Source: Coriobacteriia bacterium (lineage in GTDB: Bacteria > Actinomycetota > Coriobacteriia > Anaerosomatales > JAAXUF01). Taken from it: DNA of 43,038 nt. Both the position numbers and the translations under genes were made by a program. Positions 1 to 10,351 of the stretch are shown one piece after another (the first letter of the stretch is position 1; every line of letters begins with the position of its first letter). The notes beneath the pieces are model-generated. The model did no database searches. It had not been told where the DNA came from and saw nothing but the letters and a program-made list of their open reading frames with translations. The stretch covers positions 1 to 43,038 of the forward strand of contig JAAXUF010000013.1 in NCBI GenBank assembly GCA_013336165.1, given 5' to 3'.

Positions 1-894
1 CAGCGTGACCGCGGCGCCGGCGGTCGTCACCAGAATCGCCGACGCTAGAAAATCGGTATCAAGCCCAAACCGCTCGCCGACCACCAGCGTGAGCATCATC
101 GTCGGCATCCCGGCCTCAAGCACCGTCACCCGCGCGGGACCGTCGGCGGCAAACACGAGTGCCCCGATGCCGAGCGCGATCGCAGGAGCTACAAGCAGCC
201 GCATCACAGCCAGCACTGATAACGGCCTCAGCATGCGCCCGAATACGTGTGCCGAAAGCGACAGCCCCACAGACAACATCACGAGCGGCGCAACCATTGT
301 GCCGAGCAGTTCTAAACCGTTGCTTACCGGCGTCGGAATCCAGACCCCTCTCATCACCAGTCCAACGGCGAGCGCGATCACGGCGGGGAAGCTCAGGAAC
401 TCACGCAGCACGTTGATGCGTCCGCGCTTACCTTCTTCCTGACCGAACCGTTGAGCGACCAGGAATCCCACCAGCACGAGCGCCGCGACGGTGCCGAACA
501 CATCGTAGAACACCGCCTCAGGAAGCTGATCCTTGCCGAGAAGTGCCTCGGTCAACGGGTACCCTATGTAGCCCGTGTTACCCAGGGCGGCTGCGATCAT
601 GAAGGCTCCGGCCTGCTTTCGAGGCAGCCGCAGCAGCCGGGAGGCAAGCCATGCCAGTGCGAGCATCACCGCGAACACAGCCCAAGCGACGGCAACGACA
701 ATCCACAGGTCGGAGTTGAGGGAGACGCCGTGGATCGCGCGGAAGATGAACGCAGGTAGACATACGTAGACGATGATCGCATTGATCGGCCGCGTGTCTT
801 CGGCCTTCAGCACGCGAAACGCCCGCAGGAGCGCCCCGAGCAGCACGATGCCTACGAACACCAGCACTGTCGACATGACGGTGCCGCTGGTCAT
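1..894 (-). CDS. AEC-family (auxin efflux carrier type) permease, partial
   Basis: Reading the minus strand from an ATG at 894 gives an open frame of 298 codons that runs off the left edge, so the C-terminus is missing. The product is a chain of hydrophobic helices. It starts with a helix at about residues 7-22, then the polar segment AEDTRPINAIIVYVCLPAFI, and later has the glycine-asparagine motif AALGNTGYIGYP that is typical of AEC carriers. A second repeat near the end has EAGMPTMMLTLVVGERFG, again characteristic. The family exports or imports organic acids and similar anions; the substrate cannot be told from sequence. Its ATG overlaps the mtnA stop by one base (TGATG), so it is probably the last or a late gene of the polysaccharide/methyl-salvage operon. 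A methylthio- or purine-related substrate is only a guess from context. Confidence 0.85.
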   Translation of the reverse strand, partial: MTSGTVMSTVLVFVGIVLLGALLRAFRVLKAEDTRPINAIIVYVCLPAFIFRAIHGVSLNSDLWIVVAVAWAVFAVMLALAWLASRLLRLPRKQAGAFMIAAALGNTGYIGYPLTEALLGKDQLPEAVFYDVFGTVAALVLVGFLVAQRFGQEEGKRGRINVLREFLSFPAVIALAVGLVMRGVWIPTPVSNGLELLGTMVAPLVMLSVGLSLSAHVFGRMLRPLSVLAVMRLLVAPAIALGIGALVFAADGPARVTVLEAGMPTMMLTLVVGERFGLDTDFLASAILVTTAGAAVTL

Positions 895-2162
895 CAGGAC
901 TCCGCGCTCTCCCCGCCGAGTTCATGCATCGCGCCGGAACCCTCACACGTGGCACAGAGGGCCGCCGCATAATCCGGCTCGGGGCGCACAACACCGCGCT
1001 CGGTCACGAAGGCGGTTATGTACTCAGCCGGAGTGACGTCGAATGCCGGGTTGTACACCTCTGCGCCGGGAGGGGTCATCCGGAACCATGCGTCGAACGC
1101 GTACGCTCCCCCTTTGCGCTGAATCACCATCTGGTGTCCCCGCAGGAGAGATAACTCGTAGGGGCCCTCTTCGGTCAGAGCGTCGAAGGCTCGATTGGCG
1201 GTCGTCGTATCGGCCTCGAAGGTGCCCGAGACGGTGAACCCGGTGACTTCACGGGGATCGCGCTGCTCGATGACGATTTCGTCGCCGGACTCCAGCGTGA
1301 GATCGATGGTCGATGTGGGCGCCGCAACGTAGAAAGGAATCCCATGCGCACGTGCGGCCACGGCAAGACCGTAGGTGCCGATCTTGTTCGCCGTATCGCC
1401 GTTGGCCGCGATGCGGTCGGCGCCAACGATGACAGCGTCCACGAGTCCCTGCTTCATCACCATCGCCGCGGCGCTATCTACTATCAGCGCCGAGGGAATA
1501 CCCGCAAGACGCAACTCCCACAGCGTCAGTCGTCCTCCTTGGTTCACCGGACGGGTCTCATCGACCCAGACGTGCGCAATCTTGCCCTGCTCGTGAGCCG
1601 CGAACACCACGCCGAGCGCAGTGCCGAAGTACGCGGTTGCCAGCGAACCGGCGTTGCAGTGCGTCAGCACTCGGCATCCCAGCGGCAGAAGCTCGGCGCC
1701 ACATGCTCCGATGCTGCGATTGCGCTCCTCGTCCTCGGCGGCCATGTTGAGGGCTTCCTGGACCACTAGGGCTTTCAGCGCCTCAAGGCCGAGGTCCGCG
1801 TTGTCGCGCGCGACCTTCAGGATGCGCTGCCCGCCCCACGCAAGGTTGACTGCCGTCGGGCGAGTTGCCGCCACTTGGCAAGCGGCGGCCTCGAGGCCCG
1901 CGAGATACGCTTCGACCGTGTCGGCAGCTTCGGACTCATTTTCGGTCCACAGCGCAAGTGCCAGTGCGGCGGCCACGCCGAGCGCAGGCGCACCTCGGAC
2001 GGCCATCGACCCGATCGCGAGGCAGACACCCTCCACCGTCGCACAGGAAAGAATGTCTCCCTGCAAGGGCAGGCGCGTCTGGTCGATCAGCTGGACAGCA
2101 ACGTGGCCCGATGCCTCATCGCGGGTCCACCAGATTGTACGCGGGATACTCTCGGCTCCCAT
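894..2162 (-). CDS. mtnA: S-methyl-5-thioribose-1-phosphate isomerase
   Basis: Converts methylthioribose-1-phosphate to methylthioribulose-1-phosphate in methionine salvage. Family motifs are clear: AVRGAPALGVAAALALAL near residues 54-71, the catalytic cysteine in THCNAGSLATAYFG (Cys169), DETRP at 201-205, and the catalytic aspartate in VGADRIAANGD (Asp249). The ATG at 2162 lies two bases after the ahcY stop, and the frame upstream of it is only an overlap with ahcY. The protein is 422 residues, longer than the usual 345-360. The extra length is an insertion at about 308-365, just before the conserved NPAFDVTPAEYIT block, and a tail after residue 395 with a CATC pair. The neighbours ahcY and purine nucleoside phosphorylase fit a role in recycling S-adenosylmethionine products. 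The related ribose-1,5-bisphosphate isomerases and eIF2B-like proteins are less likely. Confidence 0.93.
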   Translation of the reverse strand: MGAESIPRTIWWTRDEASGHVAVQLIDQTRLPLQGDILSCATVEGVCLAIGSMAVRGAPALGVAAALALALWTENESEAADTVEAYLAGLEAAACQVAATRPTAVNLAWGGQRILKVARDNADLGLEALKALVVQEALNMAAEDEERNRSIGACGAELLPLGCRVLTHCNAGSLATAYFGTALGVVFAAHEQGKIAHVWVDETRPVNQGGRLTLWELRLAGIPSALIVDSAAAMVMKQGLVDAVIVGADRIAANGDTANKIGTYGLAVAARAHGIPFYVAAPTSTIDLTLESGDEIVIEQRDPREVTGFTVSGTFEADTTTANRAFDALTEEGPYELSLLRGHQMVIQRKGGAYAFDAWFRMTPPGAEVYNPAFDVTPAEYITAFVTERGVVRPEPDYAAALCATCEGSGAMHELGGESAES

Positions 2163-2164
2163 TG

Positions 2165-3436
<1,272 letters not shown>

Positions 3437-3448
3437 CTAGATCCGTAT

Positions 3449-4246
3449 TCACAGCGTGCCGGATAGCCGCTGCAGTATAGCAAGGACGAGCGTCTCGGCT
3501 CGCACAGCGTTCGCGCGGCCCATCTCAAGTACGTCGGCGTGCGAAAGTCCCTCCCCTGCCGCCGCGTTGGTGACAAGCGACAAGCCGAGAACCCGCAGCC
3601 CATGCGCACGTGCCGCGATGACCTCATGCACCGTGGACATGCCGACGACATCGGCACCCAAAGTCCGCAGCATGCGGACCTCAGCGGCCGTCTCGTAACT
3701 GGGGCCGAGAAGCCCGGCGTAGACGCCCTCGGACCGCATCGCCACGTCGGCGTCGACTGCGGACTGCAAGGCGATCGTGCGCAGTTCCGGATCGAACGCT
3801 TCGCGCATCGAGACGAACTGCGGCGTGAGCGATAGGGCCTCTTGGTCGACGAGCGGATTGCCGCACGTCAAATTGAGCTGGTCGCTCAGGAGCACGATCT
3901 CTCCCGGCGCGATATCGGCAGACACCGCACCAGCTGCGTTGGTGACCAGCAGAACCTTCGCGCCCAGACTTGCGGCGACGCGCACGGGCGCGGCCACCTC
4001 GAACGCCGAGTAGCCCTGGTATCCGTGCAGCCGACCCTGGAACGCAGCGACCCGCCGTCCGCCGAGAGTCCCCACGACCAGACGTCCCGCATGACCAAGC
4101 ACCGAGCGCCGCAGCGAAGGGAAGTCCTCGATGTCCTCAAACGGAATGACTGCGGGCGAGCCGATCCGCTCGGCTATACGGGAGAATCCCGAGCCGAGGA
4201 TTATCGCAACCTCAACCGGTTCAAGTTCATCCGCTGCGCTGCTCAT
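3449..4246 (-). CDS. Purine nucleoside phosphorylase (trimeric type)
   Basis: Phosphorolysis of purine (deoxy)nucleosides to the base and (deoxy)ribose-1-phosphate. The 265-residue product has the phosphate-binding GSGFS near residue 18, GRLHGYQGYS (71-80), the TNAAGAV block (102-108) and GPSYETAAEVRMLRTLGAD (181-199). Glu185 and Asn227 (in LVTNAAAG) stand where 6-oxopurine-specific trimeric phosphorylases carry their base-recognition residues, which argues for inosine/guanosine rather than methylthioadenosine as substrate. The ATG at 4246 overlaps the upstream glycosyltransferase stop as ATGA; a longer upstream frame is only overlap. With ahcY and mtnA it could channel nucleosides from S-adenosylmethionine use. 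A specific methylthioadenosine or methylthioinosine role remains possible. Confidence 0.92.
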   Translation of the reverse strand: MSSAADELEPVEVAIILGSGFSRIAERIGSPAVIPFEDIEDFPSLRRSVLGHAGRLVVGTLGGRRVAAFQGRLHGYQGYSAFEVAAPVRVAASLGAKVLLVTNAAGAVSADIAPGEIVLLSDQLNLTCGNPLVDQEALSLTPQFVSMREAFDPELRTIALQSAVDADVAMRSEGVYAGLLGPSYETAAEVRMLRTLGADVVGMSTVHEVIAARAHGLRVLGLSLVTNAAAGEGLSHADVLEMGRANAVRAETLVLAILQRLSGTL

Positions 4247-5325
4247 CGTGCGGCCTCCAGATATGCGTCTTGCGTCTCCTCTACCCACTTCGAGACTGCA
4301 AACCGCCTCTGCGCCTCGTCTTTGCCGGCCTGCGCAAGCTCGCAAGCCATCTCAGGGTTGTGAATGAGCCGCTCCAGAGCTACCGCAATCGCCTCTGGCG
4401 CCGTGCTCTTCGCCACTACGCCGGTCCGCCCGTCTGCCACGAGTTCCGGCAGGCTGCCGACCGGGGTGATTACCACCGGCTTGCCGGCAAGCATCGCCTC
4501 AACGACCGTCAGGCCGAAACCCTCCATGACCGATGGCTGAACGTAGATGTCCCACTGGACGAACAACTCCGAGATTTCGTCAACGTGGCCAAGCAACTTG
4601 ATCTTGTCCGAGAGGCCCAGCTCGGCGATCTCCCTCTCAAGAACGCCTCTTTCGTCCCCTTCGCCGGCGATCTCCAGCCTCCAGCGAGCCTCTCCCAGCA
4701 GGCTGACCGCGCGAATCAGGTTGCTGTAGCCCTTCGTGGTGTGGAGCCGGCCGATCGATCCGATGACAACTTCCCCACCCTCGCCAAATTGCCGACGAAC
4801 GGCGGCACCCGTCTCCGGCTGAAAGCCGACACCGTTGTATATGACTTTGATTCGCGCTGAATCGATCCCTGCGTCGATCAGATATCCACGCACATGGTTC
4901 GAGACTGCAATGTAGGTTCGGGTCGGAAACCTCGAAATCTGATCGATCAAGGCATACAGTCCCGAGACGATCGGGCTGGAGTAGTCGGATTCGCGGATGC
5001 TGTGTACCGTCACCAAGCTGGGGATACCACTTAGCCAAGCAGCCGCGCGTGCATAGGCGTTGGCCACAGTTCCCTGCGAGACGACCAGATCGGAACCGTT
5101 GTCGACGAGGTACTTCCGGAGTTCGACTACCGTCTTGGGACGGAGACGGGACTCCGAGAAAAGCACCGCCCTGTCTTTGAGCCTGTCGCTGAGCGGCCAA
5201 CGACCGAGAGAGAGCAGCATCACATCGACCCTGGATGCGTCGACGTTCTTGAACAGAGACTCAAGATACGTTTCGACGCCCCCCCAGTGCCTTGCCCCGG
5301 AATAGACAATCGCTATGCGTTTCAT
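4243..5325 (-). CDS. GT4-family glycosyltransferase
   Basis: A 360-residue GT-B transferase of family GT4. The N-terminal half starts MKRIAIVYSGARHWGGVETY, with the glycine-rich GGVE loop usual at the acceptor site. The C-terminal half has GSIGRLHTTKGYSNLIRAV and the nucleotide-sugar EX7E motif in PSVMEGFGLTVVEAMLAGKPVV. No signal peptide or membrane segment is seen, so it is cytoplasmic or peripheral. Its ATG overlaps the stop of the WecG/TagA-type gene (ATGA), and its own stop overlaps the phosphorylase start the same way. Context points to extension of an undecaprenyl-linked glycan. The donor sugar cannot be read from sequence. Confidence 0.9.
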   Translation of the reverse strand: MKRIAIVYSGARHWGGVETYLESLFKNVDASRVDVMLLSLGRWPLSDRLKDRAVLFSESRLRPKTVVELRKYLVDNGSDLVVSQGTVANAYARAAAWLSGIPSLVTVHSIRESDYSSPIVSGLYALIDQISRFPTRTYIAVSNHVRGYLIDAGIDSARIKVIYNGVGFQPETGAAVRRQFGEGGEVVIGSIGRLHTTKGYSNLIRAVSLLGEARWRLEIAGEGDERGVLEREIAELGLSDKIKLLGHVDEISELFVQWDIYVQPSVMEGFGLTVVEAMLAGKPVVITPVGSLPELVADGRTGVVAKSTAPEAIAVALERLIHNPEMACELAQAGKDEAQRRFAVSKWVEETQDAYLEAAR

Positions 5326-6206
5326 GCGTCCGCTTCGACTCTGATCGCCCCGTGAACTGCCTTCCACCTTACCATTTCGCACATGAAGACCGGCACTGCA
5401 TTCCATACACGCCCGACCCTGCTGCCGGTCTGGTGAGTGAGCGACTTGTTGGCCAGCGTCCGCCATAGCCACTCCAAGCCGGCATCTTGCATCCATTTCG
5501 GTGCCCGCTTCTGGGTGCCTGCAAGAAACGCCAGCGACCCGCCTTCTCCGACGGCAACACGGATGCCTTTCAGACCGGCAAGATTGTCTCGGATCCAATA
5601 TTCCTGGAGTGGAGATCCCAAGGCGACAATCAGCAACTTGGCGTCAGTTCCGTTGATAATCTCAACAGGATCGACGGACGGATCCGACTGGAATCCGTAT
5701 CCATCCAGTGCGCCGGAGATCCTCAGATCCGGCATTTCGCTCCGGATGCTGCTGACGGCCGCATCGAGATCGCTCTGGTGCGCCCCGAAGAAGAATACTC
5801 CCGAATCGGCCTGCTCGGCAGACCGCAGCATCAGCTTCAGCGCATCGACGCCCGGGATGTTCTCGGCGATGGGCTCGGCGATGAAGCTTGAGTTCGATAC
5901 GATGGCCACACTGCAACGTGCCATCTGCCACACGGCCTGGAGGCATCGTAAGACCTGGCTGGCCGAGACCGGCAAAGACAGGTATCTGGCCGCCAGGAGA
6001 ACGCCGCGCCCGTCTGCAATGTTGAGATCCGAGTCACCCAACGAATCGCGGAAACGCTCGTTGTGCATCGCTCGATGCAACATCTCTGTGTTGATCTTCG
6101 ATATCTGAATGGCACTTACACCCTTGAGACGCTCATGCATCAACCTCGCCAGCTCTTGGCTACTGACGACGTCTACCCGAGACTCCATGATCTCAATATG
6201 CTTCAT
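5322..6206 (-). CDS. WecG/TagA/CpsF-family (GT26) glycosyltransferase
   Basis: Members of this family add N-acetylmannosamine or a related sugar to undecaprenyl-diphosphate-GlcNAc, the second step of teichoic-acid linkage units and similar polymers. Seen here: the INTEMLHRA segment, the DLNIADGRGVLLAAR block that matches the family's D-G acceptor loop, GSPLQEYWI, and the C-terminal RAPKWMQDAGLEWLWRTLANK hallmark. Its 294 residues are slightly longer than TagA because of the tail after this hallmark. It lies 12 bases after the LCP gene and overlaps the GT4 gene. The WecA-type enzyme at 17453-18553 could supply its lipid-linked acceptor. Exact sugar specificity is unknown. Confidence 0.9.
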   Translation of the reverse strand: MKHIEIMESRVDVVSSQELARLMHERLKGVSAIQISKINTEMLHRAMHNERFRDSLGDSDLNIADGRGVLLAARYLSLPVSASQVLRCLQAVWQMARCSVAIVSNSSFIAEPIAENIPGVDALKLMLRSAEQADSGVFFFGAHQSDLDAAVSSIRSEMPDLRISGALDGYGFQSDPSVDPVEIINGTDAKLLIVALGSPLQEYWIRDNLAGLKGIRVAVGEGGSLAFLAGTQKRAPKWMQDAGLEWLWRTLANKSLTHQTGSRVGRVWNAVPVFMCEMVRWKAVHGAIRVEADA

Positions 6207-6218
6207 GGCCTGTTATGC

Positions 6219-7712
6219 CTAGTTTGTATTCACGGGCACAGTCGGAACCTTGCTCAGGTTCCAGTCCTTACCCACAACCACAAGCACATCCGACGAGAAC
6301 GTGTACATCCCCCTGCTTTCCACTAGCTTCGTTCCGGGCTGAAGGTACGAAGCCACCAGTGCTGCCAGGCTGGAGTCGGTCTTATAGATCACCAGTGTCT
6401 GCGTGTATACGTTCTGACTTGCGTTGCCGACACTCGCGATTGGGAATCCTTGAGCTCTCAGTATCGCGGACGCCTGTCCGGCAACACCGGCGATTCCCGC
6501 GCCATTGAGCACGGTCACCGATACGTCAGCCGGCTGCTTTGCCGGCGCGGCAGTCGTTGAGGCGCCTGCTGTAGAGGTGGAGGTGGAATCGAAGCTTCTT
6601 CCCGCCTTTATGTCCCCCATCAGCTTGTTCAGTACCGTAAGGTCGGGAATGATGTACGGTGAGCTCCAGGAACCGGTGACAGTCGCCGTGTAGACGTTCT
6701 GGCTCCCCGCACTCTTGAGCGCCTGCGCCGTCTTGACCATATCGACCAAGGACATGTTCGTGGTCACATAGGGCGCCACAGCCGAGACAATCGACGGGAT
6801 CTTGCTGATGTTTTGCGCCTTTGTCATCTGATCGGCCAGCGCCTTGAGGAACAGCTGTTGGTTCCTCATGCGAGCGAAGTCCTGATCGACGAACTGATGT
6901 CTCGCTCGAACGAAGGTAAGCGCATGTGCGCCGTCAAGCAGCTGATAGCCTGCGGCAACCTTTGATGCGGTCTTGTTGGTGGTGCCATCGGCCTCTGAAT
7001 CGTTGATGGCGACCGGGACGTCAACCCAAACCCCGCCGAGGGCGTCAACCGCCTTCTGGAACGCTTCGAAGTTGACTTCCATGTAGTAGTTGATGGGCAG
7101 TCCGGTGAACTCCTTCACCGTCTGGATAGTCAACGCCGCCCCTCCATAAGTGTGAGCCGCGTTGATCTTGTCCTGCCCATGGCCGGGAATCGCCACTTTC
7201 GTATCGCGGGGTATCGAGACAATCCAGACCTTTTTCGCCACCGGGTCGATATGCGCGAGCATGACCGTGTCTGAACGATAAGACGTTTCGCCTTTGCGGC
7301 CATCGGTGCCCAGCAACAGCACATTGAATGGTTCCGTCGGTGTGGCAGCCGTCAGCTGAGCATCTATCTCCTTTTGCTGAACAGCCATGCCCTGTTGCAT
7401 GGTCGACTCAATGCGTTTCATGTAGACCCAAACGCCGCCGGCTCCCACCAGAAGAAGCGCGAGGACAGAGAGTGAGACAATCAACAGCGTTCGCTTCTTG
7501 CGAGTGCGCCTACGGTCGCGTTCAGCGCGCAGGCGAGGAGGTGCACTCTCAAGCGAAGCGTGCCGAGCTTGGGGGGAATCGACTCGCAATGCCTGCCGGC
7601 GAGCCCGATCGGAAGTCAGGCGCTCCAGAGAACCTCGCTGAGCCGCTGCTCCACGACGAGGCGGCTTCTTGGCCCCTTCATCCGAACCACGCCCTGCAGT
7701 ATGCCTTCCCAT
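6219..7712 (-). CDS. LytR-CpsA-Psr (LCP) family wall-polymer ligase
   Basis: LCP enzymes move undecaprenyl-linked glycopolymers onto peptidoglycan outside the membrane. The 497-residue protein has an Arg-rich cytoplasmic tail of about 72 residues and one membrane helix at about 75-97. The LCP domain runs from about 128 to 290: VLLLGTDGRKG with Asp137, SYRSDTV with Arg146 and Asp148, and VSIPRDTKV with Arg169 and Asp170, the residues that bind the polyprenyl pyrophosphate and metal. A Ser/Thr/Ala-rich linker follows, then a LytR_C domain (about 395-490, VSVTVLNGAGIAGVAG). The start at 7712 is the first ATG; a shorter cytoplasmic tail is possible. It is the first gene of a run that continues with WecG/TagA and GT4 enzymes. 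Confidence 0.93.
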   Translation of the reverse strand: MGRHTAGRGSDEGAKKPPRRGAAAQRGSLERLTSDRARRQALRVDSPQARHASLESAPPRLRAERDRRRTRKKRTLLIVSLSVLALLLVGAGGVWVYMKRIESTMQQGMAVQQKEIDAQLTAATPTEPFNVLLLGTDGRKGETSYRSDTVMLAHIDPVAKKVWIVSIPRDTKVAIPGHGQDKINAAHTYGGAALTIQTVKEFTGLPINYYMEVNFEAFQKAVDALGGVWVDVPVAINDSEADGTTNKTASKVAAGYQLLDGAHALTFVRARHQFVDQDFARMRNQQLFLKALADQMTKAQNISKIPSIVSAVAPYVTTNMSLVDMVKTAQALKSAGSQNVYTATVTGSWSSPYIIPDLTVLNKLMGDIKAGRSFDSTSTSTAGASTTAAPAKQPADVSVTVLNGAGIAGVAGQASAILRAQGFPIASVGNASQNVYTQTLVIYKTDSSLAALVASYLQPGTKLVESRGMYTFSSDVLVVVGKDWNLSKVPTVPVNTN

Positions 7713-7734
7713 GCCACTCCTCGCTGTATTGGCC

Positions 7735-7766
7735 GAAGCTTTGCGTCAAGACGCTAGCCAAGCTTC
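7735..7766 (-). promoter_or_regulatory. Nested inverted repeat upstream of the LCP gene
   Basis: Twenty-two bases upstream of the LCP start there is an outer 7-bp inverted repeat, GAAGCTT (7735-7741) with AAGCTTC (7760-7766). It encloses a second one, GCGTC (7743-7747) with GACGC (7750-7754). As RNA this would fold into a two-part hairpin in the leader; as DNA it could be an operator. No clear -35/-10 pair with good spacing could be assigned nearby. The rest of the 7713-7845 gap has only a weak AGCCG/CGGCT hairpin just after the upstream gene's stop. Confidence 0.35.
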
Positions 7767-7845
7767 AGTCCGAGATTGGTCTGTATATTTTCCTCGCACT
7801 TGCCCGCTTCAACTCTTCGTGTGGTCAAGCCGTTACCGGCTGTCT

Positions 7846-8352
7846 TCACGCAGAAGCGGCATCCTTCTCAGCGATGCCTGTGCCACCCTGAATGGCAGTG
7901 TCGCTTTCAATGTGTGCATCGGGCCCGACTACGACCCCGGCCGCGATCACCACCCGGTCCCCCAAGCGGCAGCGCTGACCCAGAATCACCCCGTCGCCGA
8001 TCACACATTCAGTGCCGATTTCGCTTCCCGCCAGCACGATAGTGTGGCTACCGATCAGGGTTCCTTCGCCGACTATGAGCCCCGCCAGCGGCTCGCCGTC
8101 CGCAATTTCGGGATACCTGCCGACCGCTGCGAAATCGGCGACAACGCAGCCGGCGCCCAGATCGGCGTTCTCGAACACCGTGACATGATCGCCGAGCACG
8201 CAGCCTTCTCTGAGCTTCGCTCCGGCGCGTATCCGGACGAAAGAGCCTGTCACAACGCCTTTGAACAGGGCGACCCCTTCATCCACGATTGTGAAAGGCG
8301 CGGGAGAGTATGAGGGATTCTTCAAAACGGTGGGATGGATGTATGCGGACAT
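7846..8352 (-). CDS. Left-handed beta-helix (hexapeptide repeat) protein
   Basis: A 168-residue protein built almost wholly of hexapeptide turns with an I/V/L or A at every sixth place, for example FVRIRAGAKLREGCVLGDHVTVFENADLGAGCVV and VIGDGVILGQRCRLGDRVVIAAGVVVGPDAHI. This is the left-handed beta-helix fold of acyl- and acetyltransferases that modify sugars, and of some non-catalytic scaffold proteins. There is no additional catalytic domain and no membrane segment. A histidine suited to catalysis (SHTIV, about residue 103) is present, but I cannot assign a substrate. Its neighbours fabZ and murA and the downstream LCP gene suggest an envelope role; that is inference. Confidence 0.8.
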   Translation of the reverse strand: MSAYIHPTVLKNPSYSPAPFTIVDEGVALFKGVVTGSFVRIRAGAKLREGCVLGDHVTVFENADLGAGCVVADFAAVGRYPEIADGEPLAGLIVGEGTLIGSHTIVLAGSEIGTECVIGDGVILGQRCRLGDRVVIAAGVVVGPDAHIESDTAIQGGTGIAEKDAASA

Positions 8353-8496
8353 GGCGTCAGACCTCCATGATCAGACGATAGCGAACCGCTTCCGCGAGCC
8401 TTGGGCAGGCGATTCACGATCCGTGTGTCAACAGTGCTAAGAACCAGCCTCGACATCATAGCCGACAAGCCGACGAGCGGTCACGGTCACTACGCT

Positions 8497-8919
8497 CTAC
8501 TGTATTGCGAACATGAGCTCACCCGAGCACGCCAAGGCGCCGTCCACCAGAGCTTTCGCTTCACCGAAGCCGATGCTGCCACGCATCTTGGTAATACGGC
8601 ACTCAAGTCGCACAACGTCGCCTGGGACTACCTGTTTCTTGAAGCGAACTTTGTCGATTCCCGCGAAGAAGCCGATCTTTCCTGCGTTTTCCGGCAGCGA
8701 CAAAAGCGCTACCGCCCCGGCCTGAGCGAGGGCCTCGACTATCAGGACTCCCGGCATGACTGCGTAGTCTGGGAAGTGCCCGGGAACCCAGAACGCCGAG
8801 GTGGTGACGTCAAGTTCTCCGATCGCATAAACACCCGGTTCGAATTCCAGGATGCGATCCACCAAGAGCATCGGATCGCGATGAGGGATAATCGTCTGAA
8901 TCTGCGAACGGTCAAGCAT
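8497..8919 (-). CDS. fabZ: 3-hydroxyacyl-ACP dehydratase FabZ
   Basis: Dehydrates 3-hydroxyacyl-ACP in type II fatty acid synthesis. The 140-residue hot-dog protein has the family start [14 protein letters not shown], the catalytic histidine in [23 protein letters not shown] (His48, with Glu62 as partner), and the [18 protein letters not shown] strand that follows in true FabZ. Length is normal. It lies 14 bases downstream of murA and is probably co-transcribed with it. The 8353-8496 gap that follows holds no gene that I can recognise. Confidence 0.95.
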   Translation of the reverse strand: MLDRSQIQTIIPHRDPMLLVDRILEFEPGVYAIGELDVTTSAFWVPGHFPDYAVMPGVLIVEALAQAGAVALLSLPENAGKIGFFAGIDKVRFKKQVVPGDVVRLECRITKMRGSIGFGEAKALVDGALACSGELMFAIQ

Positions 8920-8933
8920 CAGTACACCCTTCT

Positions 8934-10199
8934 CTACGCGATCAGATCCCGGCGCTCAATGTCGGCGCCAAGTGCGGCAAGCTTCTCAACGAACCGCTCG
9001 TATCCCCTGTCGATGTGATACACGTCGCCAACCAGCGTCTCCCCGTCAGCGACGAGAGCTGCTAGGACCAGAGCAGCGCCCCCTCGCAGATCCGGGCTCT
9101 TGACGGGCGCCCCCGACAACTGGGCGACCCCTCTGACGAGGGCATGATGTCCCTCGATGCGGATGTCGGCGCCCATGCGGCCAAGCTCATCGGCAAACAT
9201 GAAGCGGTTCTCGAAGACATTTTCGGTGATGATGCTGTTGCCCTCGGCAATTGACATGAGCGCCATGAACTGAGCTTGCATGTCCGTTGGGAATCCGGGA
9301 TGCGGCAGCGTTTGTGCATCGACCGGCCGGACAGGACCCGTGCGTTGGACGCAGACTCCGTCGGGCAGAACGTCCACCGAGCAACCGGACTGCTGGAGCT
9401 TGGTGAGGAAGAGTTCGATGTGCGTAGGATCGAATCCGCTAACGGTCACGGGTCCGCCGGACAGCGCCGCCGCCACGATGAAGGTGCCCGCCTCAATCCG
9501 ATCGCCGACGACATGATGGGTAACAGGATGCAGCGCCGTAACGCCATCAACCGTTATCGTCGACGTACCTCCACCGTGGATTCTGGCTCCCATGGCGTTG
9601 AGAAAATCAACGAGATCGACGATTTCGGGCTCACGCGCAGCGTTTTCGATCACCGTCCTGCCATGCGCGACGGAAGACGCGGTGAGGAGGTTCTCCGTTG
9701 CGCCGACGCTCGGAAAATCCAAGGCGACATGCGCACCGCGCAACCCGCCACTTGGCGCCACGGCATCGATGTACCCATGGCCGGCGGTTATTTCGACGCC
9801 AAGAGTCTCCAATCCGCGCACGTGGATGTCGATCTTGCGCGACCCGATGTTGCATCCGCCCGGCATCGCCACACGCGCGCGCCCACATCGGGCAACGAGC
9901 GGACCCAGTACTGAGATCGACGCGCGCATTCGCGCTACCATCTCGTAGGGGGCCTCGTAACCGGAAACCTCGGTCGCATCGACCTCAATGGCATGATCGG
10001 TGCGGGTCACACGCGCCCCAAGCCCCGACAGTACTTCGGCCATGACGTCGACGTCTGCAATCTGAGGAACATTTGTGATCCTCGACATGCCCGGCGCCAA
10101 CAGCGCGGCGGCCATAAGCTTGAGCGCGGAGTTCTTGGCTCCTTCGACGCGGACTTCTCCGCGCAAGGGTCTACCCCCGCGAATGATGATGGATTCCAT
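8934..10199 (-). CDS. murA: UDP-N-acetylglucosamine 1-carboxyvinyltransferase
   Basis: First committed step of peptidoglycan synthesis: transfers enolpyruvate from phosphoenolpyruvate to UDP-GlcNAc. Motifs: [16 protein letters not shown] (19-34), the active-site loop [20 protein letters not shown], and [12 protein letters not shown]. The catalytic residue in the loop is a cysteine (Cys116 counted from MESIII), the fosfomycin-sensitive form; mycobacteria have aspartate here. I chose the ATG at 10199 because the [16 protein letters not shown] start matches the family; an in-frame start 27 bases earlier adds a non-conserved extension. It follows the atp operon terminator, as murA follows the atp genes in other actinobacteria. 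Confidence 0.96.
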   Translation of the reverse strand: MESIIIRGGRPLRGEVRVEGAKNSALKLMAAALLAPGMSRITNVPQIADVDVMAEVLSGLGARVTRTDHAIEVDATEVSGYEAPYEMVARMRASISVLGPLVARCGRARVAMPGGCNIGSRKIDIHVRGLETLGVEITAGHGYIDAVAPSGGLRGAHVALDFPSVGATENLLTASSVAHGRTVIENAAREPEIVDLVDFLNAMGARIHGGGTSTITVDGVTALHPVTHHVVGDRIEAGTFIVAAALSGGPVTVSGFDPTHIELFLTKLQQSGCSVDVLPDGVCVQRTGPVRPVDAQTLPHPGFPTDMQAQFMALMSIAEGNSIITENVFENRFMFADELGRMGADIRIEGHHALVRGVAQLSGAPVKSPDLRGGAALVLAALVADGETLVGDVYHIDRGYERFVEKLAALGADIERRDLIA

Positions 10200-10293
10200 G
10201 CCGATCAGGATACCGTACTCGCCCACTGTTCGCCGACTGCGTCACGCTTTCGTGACCAAAACACATGCGAGACCTTGGTCAGGCAGAAGAGAG

Positions 10294-10327
10294 ACGGGGC
10301 AGATGCGCTTTCGCGTATCCGCCCCGT
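10294..10327 (-). terminator. Intrinsic terminator of the ATP synthase operon
   Basis: The transcript of the minus strand can form a 15-position stem between 10294-10308 and 10313-10327. ACGGGGC pairs with GCCCCGT, then after one mismatch GATGCGC pairs with GCGTATC with one G-U, closed by a four-base loop. It is followed by a pyrimidine-rich CUCUCUUCU tract. It lies 25 bases after the atpC stop and 95 bases before murA. Confidence 0.75.
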
Positions 10328-10351
10328 GAAGTTCGAAGACATGTGAACCCT

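Noticed and set aside
578-994. Minus-strand 138-codon frame over the start of the permease gene
   Set aside because: Out of frame with both mtnA and the permease, whose conserved motifs cover this region; Arg-rich shadow.
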